From assembly GCA_009103225.1 (NCBI GenBank), contig RHPI01002204.1, positions 1 to 64,000 on the forward strand: a stretch of 64,000 bases of DNA. The letters run 5' to 3'. Position numbers and translations under genes: made by a program. Shown here piece after piece: positions 49,214-62,207 of this stretch; the stretch's first letter is position 1; each line of letters begins with the position of its first letter. This stretch comes from Chlorokybus atmophyticus. Lineage: Eukaryota > Streptophyta > Chlorokybophyceae > Chlorokybales > Chlorokybaceae. The notes below the pieces were generated by a model, which saw only the letters and a list, made by a program, of their open reading frames with translations, was not told the origin of the DNA and ran no database searches.

Positions 49214-51425
49214 CCACAAACGAGAATATCCCTTTCATATACGTGATGACACATACGAGAAACGGATATCATGTATATTGAGGAGGAAGTGGTCAAGCGG
49301 CACCATCTCCTGAAGAAGGACACCCGCTAGTTATTTTAACCCAGAACACGCTCCCACACTCACACAGACACAGCACCCAGCAGGGATGATAAAGGGGCAA
49401 AGCCTTGAACAGCTTTATATCAAGCACTTTACACACATGTGGCAGACAGTACGCCGCACATAATGCTCATCACCTTTGACAAGTTTATATATTGACTTGC
49501 CGCTCGCCCCACCGAAGTTACCAATGTCTTATTAGTAGTATGCTATTTCCCCCTACATTGGACACTTCAAACTCCACCTCACCAACATCAACATGTACAG
49601 ATGTATACATCAGCGTCTGCATGTACTAATACCGACATATTCAGTACACGACTTTAACCTCAAAATATTCTATGCATATGCAACATTGCAATGCATGCGT
49701 TTGTGATGGCACATGTTGCCATCAATAGCTTCATGCTACTTGCAACAATTACATAATGGCTTGCTTATGCGAAAACACTGTCACTGACAGCTCACAGCTG
49801 CTTCTAGACCGTTACATATACTCGATAATGTCACAAGGAGATATTGGTCCCAAATGGCCACAAATATTGAGAAACGCCGTGCCAGTGCATATCAATGCTA
49901 TGAGTAACATTCCGTGCTGAGTATTATGATACCGATTGGATGGGCACACTTGACATAGCTTAACAAGCAGAACCGTCACTTTCTACTTATGCACCACTTA
50001 GCAATGTTGTCGTGAGTTACATGCAGCACAAGCTGGTTGCATGAATCATGATCCATGTTGAGGCATACAGATTGTAGTCATGTCGAAAATAGCACCAGCG
50101 GGGGAGCCGCGTCCCCGAACGGCAACGGTTTTGACCGACACCAGAAACCGCCCAGTTTCTGCCGTTATAAAGCGCCCATTGTCCAAAGCGTGTCACCACC
50201 CGCGAGAGTCGGGCCGCGACACCCCCAATGAACAATCAAATAACCTAAACGCGTGTTCGCCGCCGCCGCGGCCCCGGTCGGTCGCTGAAGGCGACGCGCG
50301 CAGCAGTGTGGTGGGAGAATCCGCTGTCGGGCAGCACGCGAGGACCGGCAGGCAAGCCGCGCCTTCTCTCTCCGCTGCACGGTCGGCAGTTGCGTCGACG
50401 ACGGAAGCCGCGCCCGTACCGTCAAGTGGTGACTCACCTAGCCAACCCCATTCACCTCGCCCGACTCTACACGACCCAGCTGACGTGTAAACGACCCCTA
50501 TCCCCTACCCTAGACACCAACTCCATTTCCGTCAACCAATTCTCTGTCACCGCAGCGGCGGCTGCCGTCGCTCACCACCCTTCCCAGGCATCCGAGTGCG
50601 TCGCTTAATAACCTTTTATGGGATGGGCTGGAATCAGAAGGTGCAGGTATGGCCTCGGACCCGCCATTTGGCAAGGTCGTTACAAGCCATTTAGGCTTAC
50701 AGATGTCCCGCGGCTGGCAGTGTGCATTATGCTTAGTCAAGGGGCAGCCCTTGCGATTTGCATAATGCGGGAAGATTGGTCCCTCAACGAGGAGCCGCGG
50801 GAAGTCGGTTATCACGTCAGTCGGCGCGGAATGAGAAGTCCAACAAACTGTTTCCATAGTAACGTCTGACGGGGAGGGAGTCGGAGATCAGAAGACCCGC
50901 AGGCTCGGAACTAGGCAAGGCTTTTTGCGTATTACCCCCCAAAAAAAACCCTGGAGCAGCGTAGCAGTCAGCAATGAGCCAAGGACAACGCTAGCGGACA
51001 ATTATAGGCGGCGGGAATTAGCTTGGGAGTGAGCTAAGCTGAGCTTGCGGAGCAGCGGGTTGCGGGTGGCATTGGGCAGTCGTAGCAGCGAGGAGGGCAA
51101 GGCGGCGAGGTTGCTGAGGCCGAGGCGGAGTTAAGCTGGAGGGTTAGGGGGAGAAGAGGGGCACTGCTGCTTGTGTACCTTATCCAAGGACAGGGGCGTT
51201 GCTCCCGAGGCTGTCCCTTACAGCACTGCCTCGGCATTGTGCTTCCGACAATCGTCTGCATTGCCTCCTACATTTAGAGGCGGGAGGCAGCTGCTGCTGT
51301 CGGCCCTAGCTGCTGGTGTGGTTGTTGAGGCTGTCTAGCTGGTTGCTGCTGCTCTGGTAGGTGCATTGGCCAAGCGGGCTGCGCTGGCTGGCGCCATTGG
51401 CATGGTCCAAGGCTGATCGGCGTCA
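49214..51425. other. Intergenic with GC-rich block before the VHL gene
   Basis: 49214-50060 is AT-rich with nothing recognisable. 50060-50610 is GC-rich and contains a 136-codon frame (50080-50490, +) of Pro/Ser/Arg-rich sequence without family features. 50840-51425 presumably contains the promoter and 5' UTR of the VHL-domain gene. Confidence 0.4.
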
Positions 51426-52626
51426 ATGACGGTGCGGAGCAGCAGCGATAGCGGTTACCTGACCCGCCTGCTGCGAGCGCTCGGAATCAGGGCGTCTGGT
51501 CGGCGGGCTTCATCATCAGGCCGGGACTCTCCCAGCGCAAGCATCAGCGGCAGCGCCACCCCCAGCTTCGCCTCCGCAGGCCCTGCAGGCGAGTCCAACG
51601 ACGCTATGGACAGCGCTGTCGCAGCAATGGACGCCGCAGCTGAGGCCGAGGCTCTCGCTGCAATTGAGGCCGCTGGCGGCGAGGTCGGCCCTGCCCTCAA
51701 GCGCCATGTCTCGCTGCATTCCCGTGTGCTGACGTACGTCATCTTCCGCAACAACACCGCTGGTCCCGTCAAGCTGCTCTGGCTGAATTACCAGGGAGAG
51801 GAGGTACGTGGGGAGGCTTACTGCATTGTCTACGTACCCAATGACAGCTTCAGTTGCAGCATACAGCAATGCGTTGGTCACATTGTCGTTTGTGCGAGAG
51901 GCTGTCGCAGTGTGCTGGATGGTCAATGCTGAACATTGACATTGCTCCATCTGCAGATCGCCTACAGGACAGTTGCGCCTGGCGTTGCGCATCGCCAGCA
52001 GACGTACATGACTCACCCCTGGGTATTCCGCGATGCTGCAGCCCGCCATTTGGTAGTCGAGAAAAAGGAGGTAAGAATGCCACAGTGTAGGTATCTAGCA
52101 CTGCGATTGACTGCGCTAGCTTTAGCACTGTAGAGTTGGGTTTGCGCACTGAACATAATTGCAATGTGGGATTGCTGCGCAACTTCGGCAGTTTACTCAT
52201 TACTGCTTGGGGTTCAGGTGTTTTATGCCGAATATGCTGAGCAGCAAGTTGTCATTGAAGAGCCGGCAATCCTTCCCTGGTCTCCCGCCACACATGCTCG
52301 CTTCCCAGAGGAGTTTCAACAAACCACACAGGAGCTCCTGCTGACGCACCATCGTGCTTCATGCCAGGTCAGCATTGCTGCCATACTGTCGCCAGTGGTA
52401 CACTTGGCCTTGACTGCAGCCCCCCTGTCCTGCGCAATGCAACTGACACATGGTTGGCCTACAGGAAGTTGAGTGGGTTGGCCGCAATTGCGGTGGCAGT
52501 GCAGAACTGGCACAGCTGCTCGGATCCCTGCCGTTGGACCTGGTCCTGCTGATTGTAGAAAAGTCAGCACCAGTTGTGATCGACATCATTCCTGTCGAGA
52601 CTGTTCCCCCGCCAGTTATAGTGTGA
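51426..52626 (+). CDS. VHL: VHL beta-domain protein
   Basis: Four exons, 51426-51803, 51957-52070, 52218-52367 and 52465-52626, all phase 0, give 267 residues. After a Ser/Ala-rich N-terminal 90 residues comes the von Hippel-Lindau beta domain: VIFRNNTAGPVKLLWLNYQGEE, AYRTVAPGVAHRQQTYMTHPWVFRD. By position the Trp (LWLN), Tyr (AYRT), and His and Trp (THPW) match residues of human VHL that bind hydroxyproline; a Ser of that pocket is Thr here. Exon 4 has a Leu-rich helix (ELAQLLGSLPLDLVLLIVEKS) that may correspond to the alpha domain recruiting elongin C, though similarity there is weak. VHL is the substrate receptor of a cullin-2 ubiquitin ligase in animals. Role in algae not established. Confidence 0.85.
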
Positions 52627-55513
52627 CTGAATGGTTCGAGGCCGCCAACCTGACACTCCATTTGCTGCACATCCTATTGTATGTGCCAACCGACCATGGC
52701 TCGACTCCCATTAATCTGATTCTTGTAGCGCATGTAGTTCTTAGGTCACGTCTGTATTTCTACGTATATACGAGTGGTGCAGGCCAGACTCTGGGGGTTC
52801 AGCAGCTGTATCCAGCCTGGAAGACCGCACCGCCAACTGACTACCATCTGCACCACCACCTCCCGGTGGTGCAGGCCATTGCGCGCGCATCGACTGCTGA
52901 AGCTGAACCGGCAGCCCCCAAACTGCCAGCTGGCCGCTCCACCTTTGACAGCTTGTAAGATTACTACAGCAGCAGCTGCCATGTTGGTGCACGCACAGGA
53001 CAACGCTAGGCTACCCCATTCTTGTGAGATGGATTTTGTCGTTGTAAAGTACACATTGATTTGTGCTTGTGCTGGACCCAGCTGGTACGCTCTGCCTGGT
53101 GCAATCACTTGTCAATGCAAGCTCACTCAATGCAGTCTGCTGCACAAGTCATGCGCAGTGTTGTGCAGGGCATACAGTGCACCGTTAGCATGGTAAGGAT
53201 TACCAAGTATGGCACATGCGCACGATGAGTCTTCGATTAAGACCCATGCGCAATCGACATGTGCTGCCATAGTGTGTTCACAATGTGTGACTCAAATGTG
53301 TGCACACCACGCAGTATACAGGAATAGCAATGCGTGCTGCTCACATAGTGCCCAATATCATAATCTTCACATGGCTAGTCCGATCTGTAATTGACAGCAC
53401 TCTTAGCCAAGAAGTGCTTGTCACCAAAGTAACCGTTGCTGGCATGCAAGGTCATCAACATCGTCCTTGCTGCCGCTGCTGAAACCTTACAGCTGCGTGC
53501 TCCCCGCATTCTCTTTGCCTTGCTACGGCCTGCCATTGCCCTGCACTGCTTTGTGGCGTGACTTGAGTGGTCTCATTCGTCATTAAGTCCTAGCGTCATG
53601 TCTCGTGTCGGCTAAGTTCTGTCTTGGTCCCCACTCAATCTATGCTCGTTGCATGCTAGTTTCCGGACTGCTACTTGCACACACATGACTTGAGAGTTTG
53701 CTTTGCGCGACTCTTATGTGAATCATAGTGAACTTAAATGTCTTGTGTTATTCAAAGCAAAAGCATGTGTCGAATCCAAGTTCATGATATGCTTATAGTA
53801 AACCGACACACTGGTTTGCTGATTGCATACCGCAAACAATACATGTGGGCCTGTGCACCACCACTCACTTGGCGGCGGCGGCGGCGGCGATAAAGACGCA
53901 CGGCATGCTCGAGGAGGACTTTCAACACATGCTGCGCCTATGCACGCGTCACATCATGATGGTGCGAGCCCTACCAGGGCGGAGCAGCGACGCTTCGAGG
54001 GGTTGTGCGTCTGGCCCGCCAGCGAGTCGCATGTGCGTTGCAGCGCGCGGAGCATTGCGCTTATAAAGCGAGGAGCCACGGCTGTGGCGGCGATGCCAGG
54101 GTGGACGCTGGTGGCGTCAGGGAACCCGACAACAGAGGAAGACGCGGCACCAGCGCAGGTTAGGGTGGTGCCCGTTCGTGGGACTTATATGCAAAAGAGA
54201 GCAAAGCTCATGCAGTGCTACGCACAATGCACCATGCACAACGCATAACACACCGTGACGTGCACAAGAGTAGAAACAAGCAGCAATGTCAATGTCGATA
54301 GCCAACAGCAACAGCAACACGAATGGCATTATCAACGGCAACATGAATAGCCGGTGAGGGCTGGCCCAAACCCCACGCCGCATGCACAGCATGACTGACG
54401 ACCTCCAGTGTGATGCGCATGTGATAGGCATGGCAGCTACGCTGACTGCTCAATGCTTGCATGTCAATGTTACAGAGGGTTGTGCATGCGCACATCGAGC
54501 TATCGGTGTGTGCGCACTTCGAGCTATCGTTGTATTGCTATCAAGAACTCACTTGGTCCAAGTGTACTTGCCGTTGGTCTGTGTTTGTGGCAGTGACTCA
54601 CTGCCACGAATACAAACCGTAGTAGTGCATTGTATGATGCACTACTACGAGTTCCTATGCAATATGCACAATCAGCAGTTGTATTGCCATCCAAGACTTG
54701 CTTGGTCCAAGTGTGCTCACGTTTGACAGTATTCAGGGCATTGAAATACAATGCGTTATAGGATCCTTATGCAATATGCATGATGAGCTACAAATAAAAT
54801 CAAAGAAATTTCATCAGACAATGGAACAAAAGATACTAGCAACTAAGCTTGCATGCTATGTGAAAAAGTAATGCTTCACACATATTTAGTAATGCTTCAC
54901 ACATTTTAAGTAAATCTCGCGGGATCATGCATAGGCAAGAACGATTATATGAATGACAAACAACAAGCCTAACCATATATCAGACACTGCATAACAAGCA
55001 GTAATGCAAATTAAGCAGTAATGCATGAATTGAAGTGAGGTGGGGGTTGGTTGAGGTAGGCCTTTAGTAGCAAATAAGTGATGAGTAGTAGTAAGGAATA
55101 TTAGTGTGGTGGCCCCGCAGCAGCACGTGCGGCACTCCCAAGGCACCGCCTCACCTGCTAAACAGCGCCACACATAAGACATAGCCAGCAAGGGCAACGG
55201 CTTTTATTAGTCTATGGAGACTTGTAGTCATCCATTGGCGTATTCGTGTCCCTGCGTGTTACTTCGCACAACCCCGGGCTCCCATGGATAAACATATGAT
55301 ATGTCCCACACACACAAGCGTAGCATGTCCAGTTAAGCAGTGTAGCGGCTAATATAAGAGCATGCATGAGCAACTGCTGTCACACAAACCTTGGACAGAC
55401 AGACAGACGCCACCACCGGGCACCACCACCTACTTAAAGGTCTCGGCGGATTATGATGCAATCCTCGTCGTACGGCGTGAGCAGTGTCAAGACTACTTGT
55501 TTTGCAGTGCTAT
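52627..55513. other. Intergenic with possible small ORF and two short palindromes
   Basis: 53823-54240 holds overlapping + frames including EEDFQHMLRLCTRHIMM and RRFEGLCVWPASESHVRCSARS that look partly coding, but no exon model or family could be assigned. Near 54588-54604 GGCAGTGA-C-TCACTGCC and at 54619-54648 GTAGTAGTGCAT/ATGCACTACTAC form hairpins. The rest is AT-rich with no gene seen. Confidence 0.4.
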
Positions 55514-58500
55514 CGCGAAGTTATAAGTTATCCCAAAGTTGGTCAGGCATGGACGAAACACTGGACCATTGCATAAGGTAGATTAAAGGGGCGGCGGCAG
55601 TAGCAGCGGTGCGAGGATGGAGTGCAGTGGCCCAAGGCCCTCCGACAAGTGAAGCGGACGCGGCAATAGTGTAACGTAGTGACGATAGAGGGGCCACAAA
55701 GCATTATAAACCAGCATAACAGCAAGACTTTAAACAACAACAACAATAACAACACAATTAAGCACAGCTGCTCAAGCTAAAAGGGGTGGGTCCTATGTGA
55801 AGGCATGGAACGGCATGCAAGCAAGGAAACAAGCAACCAGCAGGGCAGCGCCACTACCTCTCTTGCTCTCCTGGCTGTAGAGTGTTAACGATGCTTCCTC
55901 TGAGCCCATGACAAAATTTGCATGCTCTTTGGTGCATCTAGCAAATGCTGGCGAAGCTTGGTGCAGCTGTATATGTAAAAGCAATAGCATTTAGCACGTG
56001 ATTAACTACATAATGGACGCGTCTACGACTATGCCGTGATGTGAAACCTTGCATACTTGATGCTATGGGTTGGTGTTGCGTCATTATCTCGCATGAAAAC
56101 ACTTCATATTAATTTACATTAGAATGATATTCCAATGATATTTATTACTGTAACGTTATGTCATGTAGTGTACAATGTCATATACTACACAATAAGTGAC
56201 ATAGGCTATTTAACATAACCTATACCAAATGTTCCTCACATATACATATGTGGTATACCTCACAAAACAACTTATGGCATATAAAGTAAGTGTAGGCCGC
56301 GGCTCAGTAAGCGCGAAGTTATAAGTTATCCCAAAGTTGGTCAGGCATGGACGCAACACTGGACCATTGCATAAGGTAGATTAAAGGGGCGGCGGCAGTA
56401 GCAGCGGTGCGAGGATGGAGTGCGGTGGCCCAAGGCCCTCCGACAAGTGAAGCGGACGCGGCAATAGTGTAACGTAGTGACGATAGAGGGGCCACAAAGC
56501 ATTATAAACCAGCATAACAGCAAGACTTTAAACAACAACAACAATAACAACACAATTAAGCACAGCTGCTCAAGCTAAAAGGGGTGGGTCCTATGTGAAG
56601 GCATGGAACGGCATGCAAGCAAGGAAACAAGCAACCAGCAGGGCAGCGCCACTACCTCTCTTGCTCTCCTGGCTGTAGAGTGTTAACGATGCTTCCTCTG
56701 AGCCCATGACAAAATTTGCATGCTCTTTGGTGCATCTAGCAAATGCTGGCGAAGCTTGGTGCAGCTGTATATGTAAAAGCAATAGCATTTAGCACGTGAT
56801 TAACTACATAATGGACGCGTCTACGACTATGCCGTGATGTGAAACCTTGCATACTTGATGCTATGGGTTGGTGTTGCGTCATTATCTCGCATGAAAACAC
56901 TTCATATTAATTTACATTAGAATGATATTCCAATGATATTTATTACTGTAACGTTATGTCATGTAGTGTACAATGTCATATACTACACAATAAGTGACAT
57001 AGGCTATTTAACATAACCTATACCAAATGTTCCTCACATATACATATGTGGTATACCTCACAAAACAACTTATGGCATATAAAGTAAGTGTAGGCCGCGG
57101 CTCAGTAAGCGCGAAGTTATAAGTTATCCCAAAGTTGGTCAGGCATGGACGCAACACTGGACCATTGCATAAGGTAGATTAAAGGGGCGGCGGCAGTAGC
57201 AGCGGTGCGAGGATGGAGTGCGGTGGCCCAAGGCCCTCCGACAAGTGAAGCGGACGCGGCAATAGTGTAACGTAGTGACGATAGAGGGGCCACAAAGCAT
57301 TATAAACCAGCATAACAGCAAGACTTTAAACAACAACAACAATAACAACACAATTAAGCACAGCTGCTCAAGCTAAAAGGGGTGGGTCCTATGTGAAGGC
57401 ATGGAACGGCATGCAAGCAAGGAAACAAGCAACCAGCAGGGCAGCGCCACTACCTCTCTTGCTCTCCTGGCTGTAGAGTGTTAACGATGCTTCCTCTGAG
57501 CCCATGACAAAATTTGCATGCTCTTTGGTGCATCTAGCAAATGCTGGCGAAGCTTGGTGCAGCTGTATATGTAAAAGCAATAGCATTTAGCACGTGATTA
57601 ACTACATAATGGACGCGTCTACGACTATGCCGTGATGTGAAACCTTGCATACTTGATGCTATGGGTTGGTGTTGCGTCATTATCTCGCATGAAAACACTT
57701 CATATTAATTTACATTAGAATGATATTCCAATGATATTTATTACTGTAACGTTATGTCATGTAGTGTACAATGTCATATACTACACAATAAGTGACATAG
57801 GCTATTTAACATAACCTATACCAAATGTTCCTCACATATACATATGTGGTATACCTCACAAAACAACTTATGGCATATAAAGTAAGTGTAGGCCGCGGCT
57901 CAGTAAGCGCGAAGTTATAAGTTATCCCAAAGTTGGTCAGGCATGGACGCAACACTGGACCATTGCATAAGGTAGATTAAAGGGGCGGCGGCAGTAGCAG
58001 CGGTGCGAGGATGGAGTGCGGTGGCCCAAGGCCCTCCGACAAGTGAAGCGGACGCGGCAATAGTGTAACGTAGTGACGATAGAGGGGCCACAAAGCATTA
58101 TAAACCAGCATAACAGCAAGACTTTAAACAACAACAACAATAACAACACAATTAAGCACAGCTGCTCAAGCTAAAAGGGGTGGGTCCTATGTGAAGGCAT
58201 GGAACGGCATGCAAGCAAGGAAACAAGCAACCAGCAGGGCAGCGCCACTACCTCTCTTGCTCTCCTGGCTGTAGAGTGTTAACGATGCTTCCTCTGAGCC
58301 CATGACAAAATTTGCATGCTCTTTGGTGCATCTAGCAAATGCTGGCGAAGCTTGGTGCAGCTGTATATGTAAAAGCAATAGCATTTAGCACGTGATTAAC
58401 TACATAATGGACGCGTCTACGACTATGCCGTGATGTGAAACCTTGCATACTTGATGCTATGGGTTGGTGTTGCGTCATTATCTCGCATGAAAACACTTCA

Positions 58501-58705
58501 TATTAATTTACATTAGAATGATATTCTAATGATATTTATTACTGTAACGTTATGTCATGTAGTGTACAATGTCATATACTACACAATAAGTGACATAGGC
58601 TATTTAACATAACCTATACCAAATGTTCCTCACATATACATATGTGGTATACCTCACAAAACAACTTATGGCATATAAAGTAAGTGTAGGCCGCGGCTCA
58701 GTAAG
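55514..58705. repeat. Four tandem 798-bp units, near identical
   Basis: Units start at 55514, 56312, 57110 and 57908. Only isolated substitutions are visible, for example at positions equivalent to 55555 and 55623 in unit 1 and near 58527 in unit 4. Each unit includes a GCGGCGGC patch, a CAACAACAA patch and several small palindromes (such as CACATATACATATGTG). Each also holds a minus-strand stretch with splice-like borders that could encode about 36 residues (LHQASPAFARCTKEHANFVM...). No recognised gene or RNA. The array starts and ends exactly in phase. Confidence 0.92.
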
Positions 58706-59490
58706 CGGCGGCCTCAACGCGATGTATTGTGCAGGCACTATATTGGTCGAACATGGTGGGAACCGGGGGGTTTCCCGAATGGCAACGGACCGACCCCCTT
58801 GGTGCAACCTGGCGAAAAGCGACGGCAAAACATGCATTGGGAAAACTTCGAGTAGGCACCGTTAACACTATGGCTGTACATACAATGTGGCGTGCAATGG
58901 TGCATGCATTGAACACGCAAGAAGTGTGCTTAGCACACAATATGCAAGTAACTACTATCATTAGTATGTTCACCACCGGGCTCAGCTATTTAAAGTACCA
59001 CTAACACCACCACCCCATTAGACATGCAAAGCATGCAATGCATGCAATCCTCCTTACCTGCCCATATGGCTGTATGTGCTGTGGTTATGGTATGAGTGGC
59101 ATTGTCCCACTCAGAACTACCTATTCCACAACTACATGTGTGACCAACTCCGACTTGATGAGAGCGTCCCCCCAACAGGAAATTCCCCCGTCGTAAGTTT
59201 ACCTGCTTCTAACGGCATCTTACTCGATAGTATCCGACAACCCAACAGCATGCGAGTGCCGCCTACAACCGATTGCAAGGCAACCAGCAACCAGTATCAA
59301 CGCTCTTCTACACCGACATTCAGCAATTTGCAGTAGGCTGCAGGTGGCAAAGGCAAGGATGGAGGATGACAGTGCAAGCGGTTTTCGTAACGAACATATG
59401 AACAACTGCTCGTAAGAACCGTGATAATGTTACGCATGCTGGTCAAGCTGCCCCACCAACCATGGTTATCAACTGTACCATATAAGCAGT
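58706..59490. other. Intergenic, no gene recognised
   Basis: Sequence downstream of the 798-bp array and of PEX3; short frames only. Confidence 0.45.
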
Positions 59491-61704
59491 TCAAGCGGCG
59501 TCTCGCGGGGCAGGCGGCGACGCATAAACCAGAGCGCAGAATGAGTCCATTGATGGCAGTGATGCAATGGCTTTGAGGTACTCGTTGCCAGGAGAGGGTG
59601 CAAGCATCATAGGCCCAACTCCAGCAACGAGCGGGACTACTTTGGCGAGTGGCAGCGGCTTGGTGACAACGGTGTCACTGGGAGGAAGAACATCCTTACC
59701 CAGCTCGCTGGAACCCCATGACTGCCTTAGCGTCCTCAGCATGAGCTCGAAGGCTGCGTCAAGTGCTTCGGACAACACCGCATGGCACTCATCACTGCAC
59801 AAATATGACATACACATGGATGGTCAGTTTGACACACAATGGCTTATGCACACAAGCATGCACTCGTACCCCCTTACCTTCGCAGTATGACCCTTGTCTC
59901 TTTCAGCACGTTCGCCAACACTCGCGCATCTTCAGCATCATCTTGCAGAGCTGTTGATCCCTCCTCTGCTTCCATTGGTTCCTTGCCGGTGGGCGCAGTC
60001 GCAGGTAGCGGTTCATCCGCGAGGGGAATGAGGTACTGCGCCCAGCCTATGCGATGCGCTTTCCCTTCGAAACTCGCGCGTATGTGTGTCAAAGCATCTC
60101 GTAAGTCCTCGTGCGTCATCGATGTCTTCAAGGATAAACTGCACATGCATGGCACAGCAACACTGCTGTCATGACACCTGGAAGAGTAAGACACTCACCA
60201 GAACAAGCATGTCACTTACCTGCCCACAACATCCTGCACAGCATCTTGGATATGCGCAACTAAGAGCCCGAGTCCGGACTTTGGTAGATAATCAGCATAT
60301 GCTAAAAATGTATGCTGGCAAGCAAGCGACATTGCTCTATGTCCATCCTGTTGAAGGAAGCGCATGCATTAGTGACTTGTTTCAATGGCCCTGTTGATGG
60401 GCACGGTAAGGTTGGCCGACGGGTCCACATGTCACGTCTGATGCACAATGGCTGCTGGCGTGTTGACACAACAGTGATACTGGCAGGACATCGCAAAAGT
60501 TCAAGTTCAAGTTCAATCGCTGCAGCTTAAGCTGCTGCTGGACATGACAATGGCTGCGCTCTCACCAATCCTTTGCTGTCAAGAGCCGCATCCATGTAGA
60601 CGTATCGCCCCAGAATGTTCAACTGTACCCTTATGAAGAGTTCGAGCAAAGATGCGGCGGTCATACCCGTCAGCGTCCTTGTGAAACCTGTGAAAAGCCA
60701 GTCTCACGACCAACAGTCTGACACGCACAGCACACACGCTCACATGCACGCACACGCACAAGGCAGAGTGCGTAACCAGGTACATGCAGCCACATACTCA
60801 AAATCTTGAGCTGTTCCCAAGCCTTTAGCTTCTCCGCAGCGGGAAGTGCTTCCGAGCTGTCGCGAGGCGCCTGAAGCTTTGCAATCAACGCATGTAAGTC
60901 CACGCACGCGAGTAGCTCCTCCTTTAGCTTTGGTAGCACTGATGGCACCGTCTGCGTATCCGCTATCCTTTGAATGCTCTCAAAGTGCCCCTGCATGCTG
61001 GCGATAGCACAACAACCATCACGTATGACGTCCACATGACACTCTGCTGTGAGCATTGAGCTGCAAATCTGCGTTATACACTCACTGCTGGGACAACTAC
61101 TTTGACGTACCGTGCGTGCGCGGCCTCCTCGGCAACATTCTGTGCAGCGACCCAAGCATCACGTTCGCGTTGCGCTGAAGCAAGGTAGTACCGGCGTGCC
61201 ACGTAATATGTTGCTGCCACTGCTGCTGTGGTCAGCACTACTGCTCGCTTATGGCGCCGCGTCCAACCGCTGTGCATACGCGTAACATACATACAATGAG
61301 TTGACATCAACATGATTAGGACACACTAGCATGCACTCTCCTGCGTTTGGACTTGTGCACGACAAGAAAATATTGTCAGGTGCCAGCTGTGAAAATGGCA
61401 TCCCAGACAACAACGAGAGGTATCATGCACTCGCGTGGAGCAACATACACTTTTGCTGCAGAATGCATATGCAACTACACATGACCAAAGCCTACCATGC
61501 ATGCTAAGCGCTAAACTAGCATGACAACAAAGCAAGTAGGACGCAGTCCAGCACGTTCAGCGTGAGAGTCCTGCAACCGAGAGCAATTTTTGTTGTGTAA
61601 TGCTGACTACCACGGCTCTACGCCTTTGTTAACACTTCGCAAGCAGCCAGCGGGCAACCAACTTACGTGAAGTGGTAGAATTGGGATTGAATCGACGCGA
61701 GCAT
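59491..61704 (-). CDS. PEX3: Peroxin-3
   Basis: Seven exons downwards, 61667-61704, 61111-61269, 60798-60997, 60566-60687, 60220-60347, 59878-60138 and 59491-59794, give 403 residues with consistent phases (human PEX3 has 373). The N-terminus has the membrane anchor preceded by basic residues: GWTRRHKRAVVLTTAAVAATYYVARRYYLA. QGHFESIQRIADTQTVPSVLPKLKEEL, KAWEQLKILSFTRTLT, RVQLNILGRYVYMDAAL and the C-terminal LPLAKVVPLVAGVG are all characteristic. PEX3 sits in the peroxisome membrane and docks PEX19 carrying membrane proteins. The loop around EPMEAEEGSTALQDDAE is acidic and longer than usual. A telo-box-like motif is immediately upstream of the ATG. Confidence 0.94.
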
Positions 61705-61708
61705 GTCG

Positions 61709-61725
61709 AAACCCCTAAACCCTAG
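61709..61725. promoter_or_regulatory. Telo-box-like motif upstream of PEX3
   Basis: AAACCCCTAAACCCTAG lies 5-21 bp before the PEX3 start codon, probably in the 5' leader or core promoter. Role inferred from plant telo-boxes. Confidence 0.45.
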
Positions 61726-61737
61726 CCACGCGCTCTT

Positions 61738-62207
61738 TTACTCCAATGCCGCAGCGCAGCATGCGAAGTAGCTCAGCTGCGCAACTAACCTCTCGCCAAG
61801 CTCCTTCCAACTGCTGCTCAGCTCCAATTTATGCTGCTGCGCCCATCTCTTAACCTGTACAGCTACTTGGATGCAACAAGCATGGCCATAGCACTGCGCT
61901 TCAACTCTAGTCAGGCCACACCAGGCCAGGCCAGGCCAGGCGAGAGGCAAATGGAGGGATAAGCTGGCCGCCCAGACTGCGTCTGTCCTGCCCACGCTTG
62001 TGAAGGGAAGGAAACCCTCTCCAGCTTCTCCCCCTTGAGCTGTCCACCTGCACCGTCCAGCCTGTAGCGCGCAACAACAATGGCGGCGGCGGCAGCAGCG
62101 GTGGTGACGACGGCGGTGGTGACGACTTCACGGATGTCGCTGTGCTTATCGCCGTTTTGCCGCCGGATTTTTACAACCGTCGACCACCGACCACCGAACT
62201 TTGACAC
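61738..62207 (-). CDS. Possible small gene or leader ORFs upstream of PEX3
   Basis: A frame from ATG 62207 encodes a basic N-terminus and an Ala/Val-rich hydrophobic helix (VVTTAVVTTAAAAAAIVV). A second frame, after a plausible acceptor (TGTACAG) near 61858, encodes VKRWAQQHKLELSSSWKELGERL and stops at 61738, only 34 bp before the PEX3 ATG. They might be exons of one small membrane protein, or uORFs in the PEX3 leader. CCAGG repeats lie at 61917-61942. No family recognised. Confidence 0.25.

Noticed and set aside
48871-49323. Frames spanning the N run with Val-Cys or His-Thr repeats
   Set aside because: Artefacts of the (CA)n tract and the gap.
50080-50490. 136-codon ORF as a gene
   Set aside because: GC-rich Pro/Ser/Arg composition, overlapping long frames on the other strand, no domain or splice support.
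55514-58705. CRISPR-like array
   Set aside because: Units are 798 bp and contiguous, with no short repeat/spacer pattern, in a eukaryotic nuclear context.
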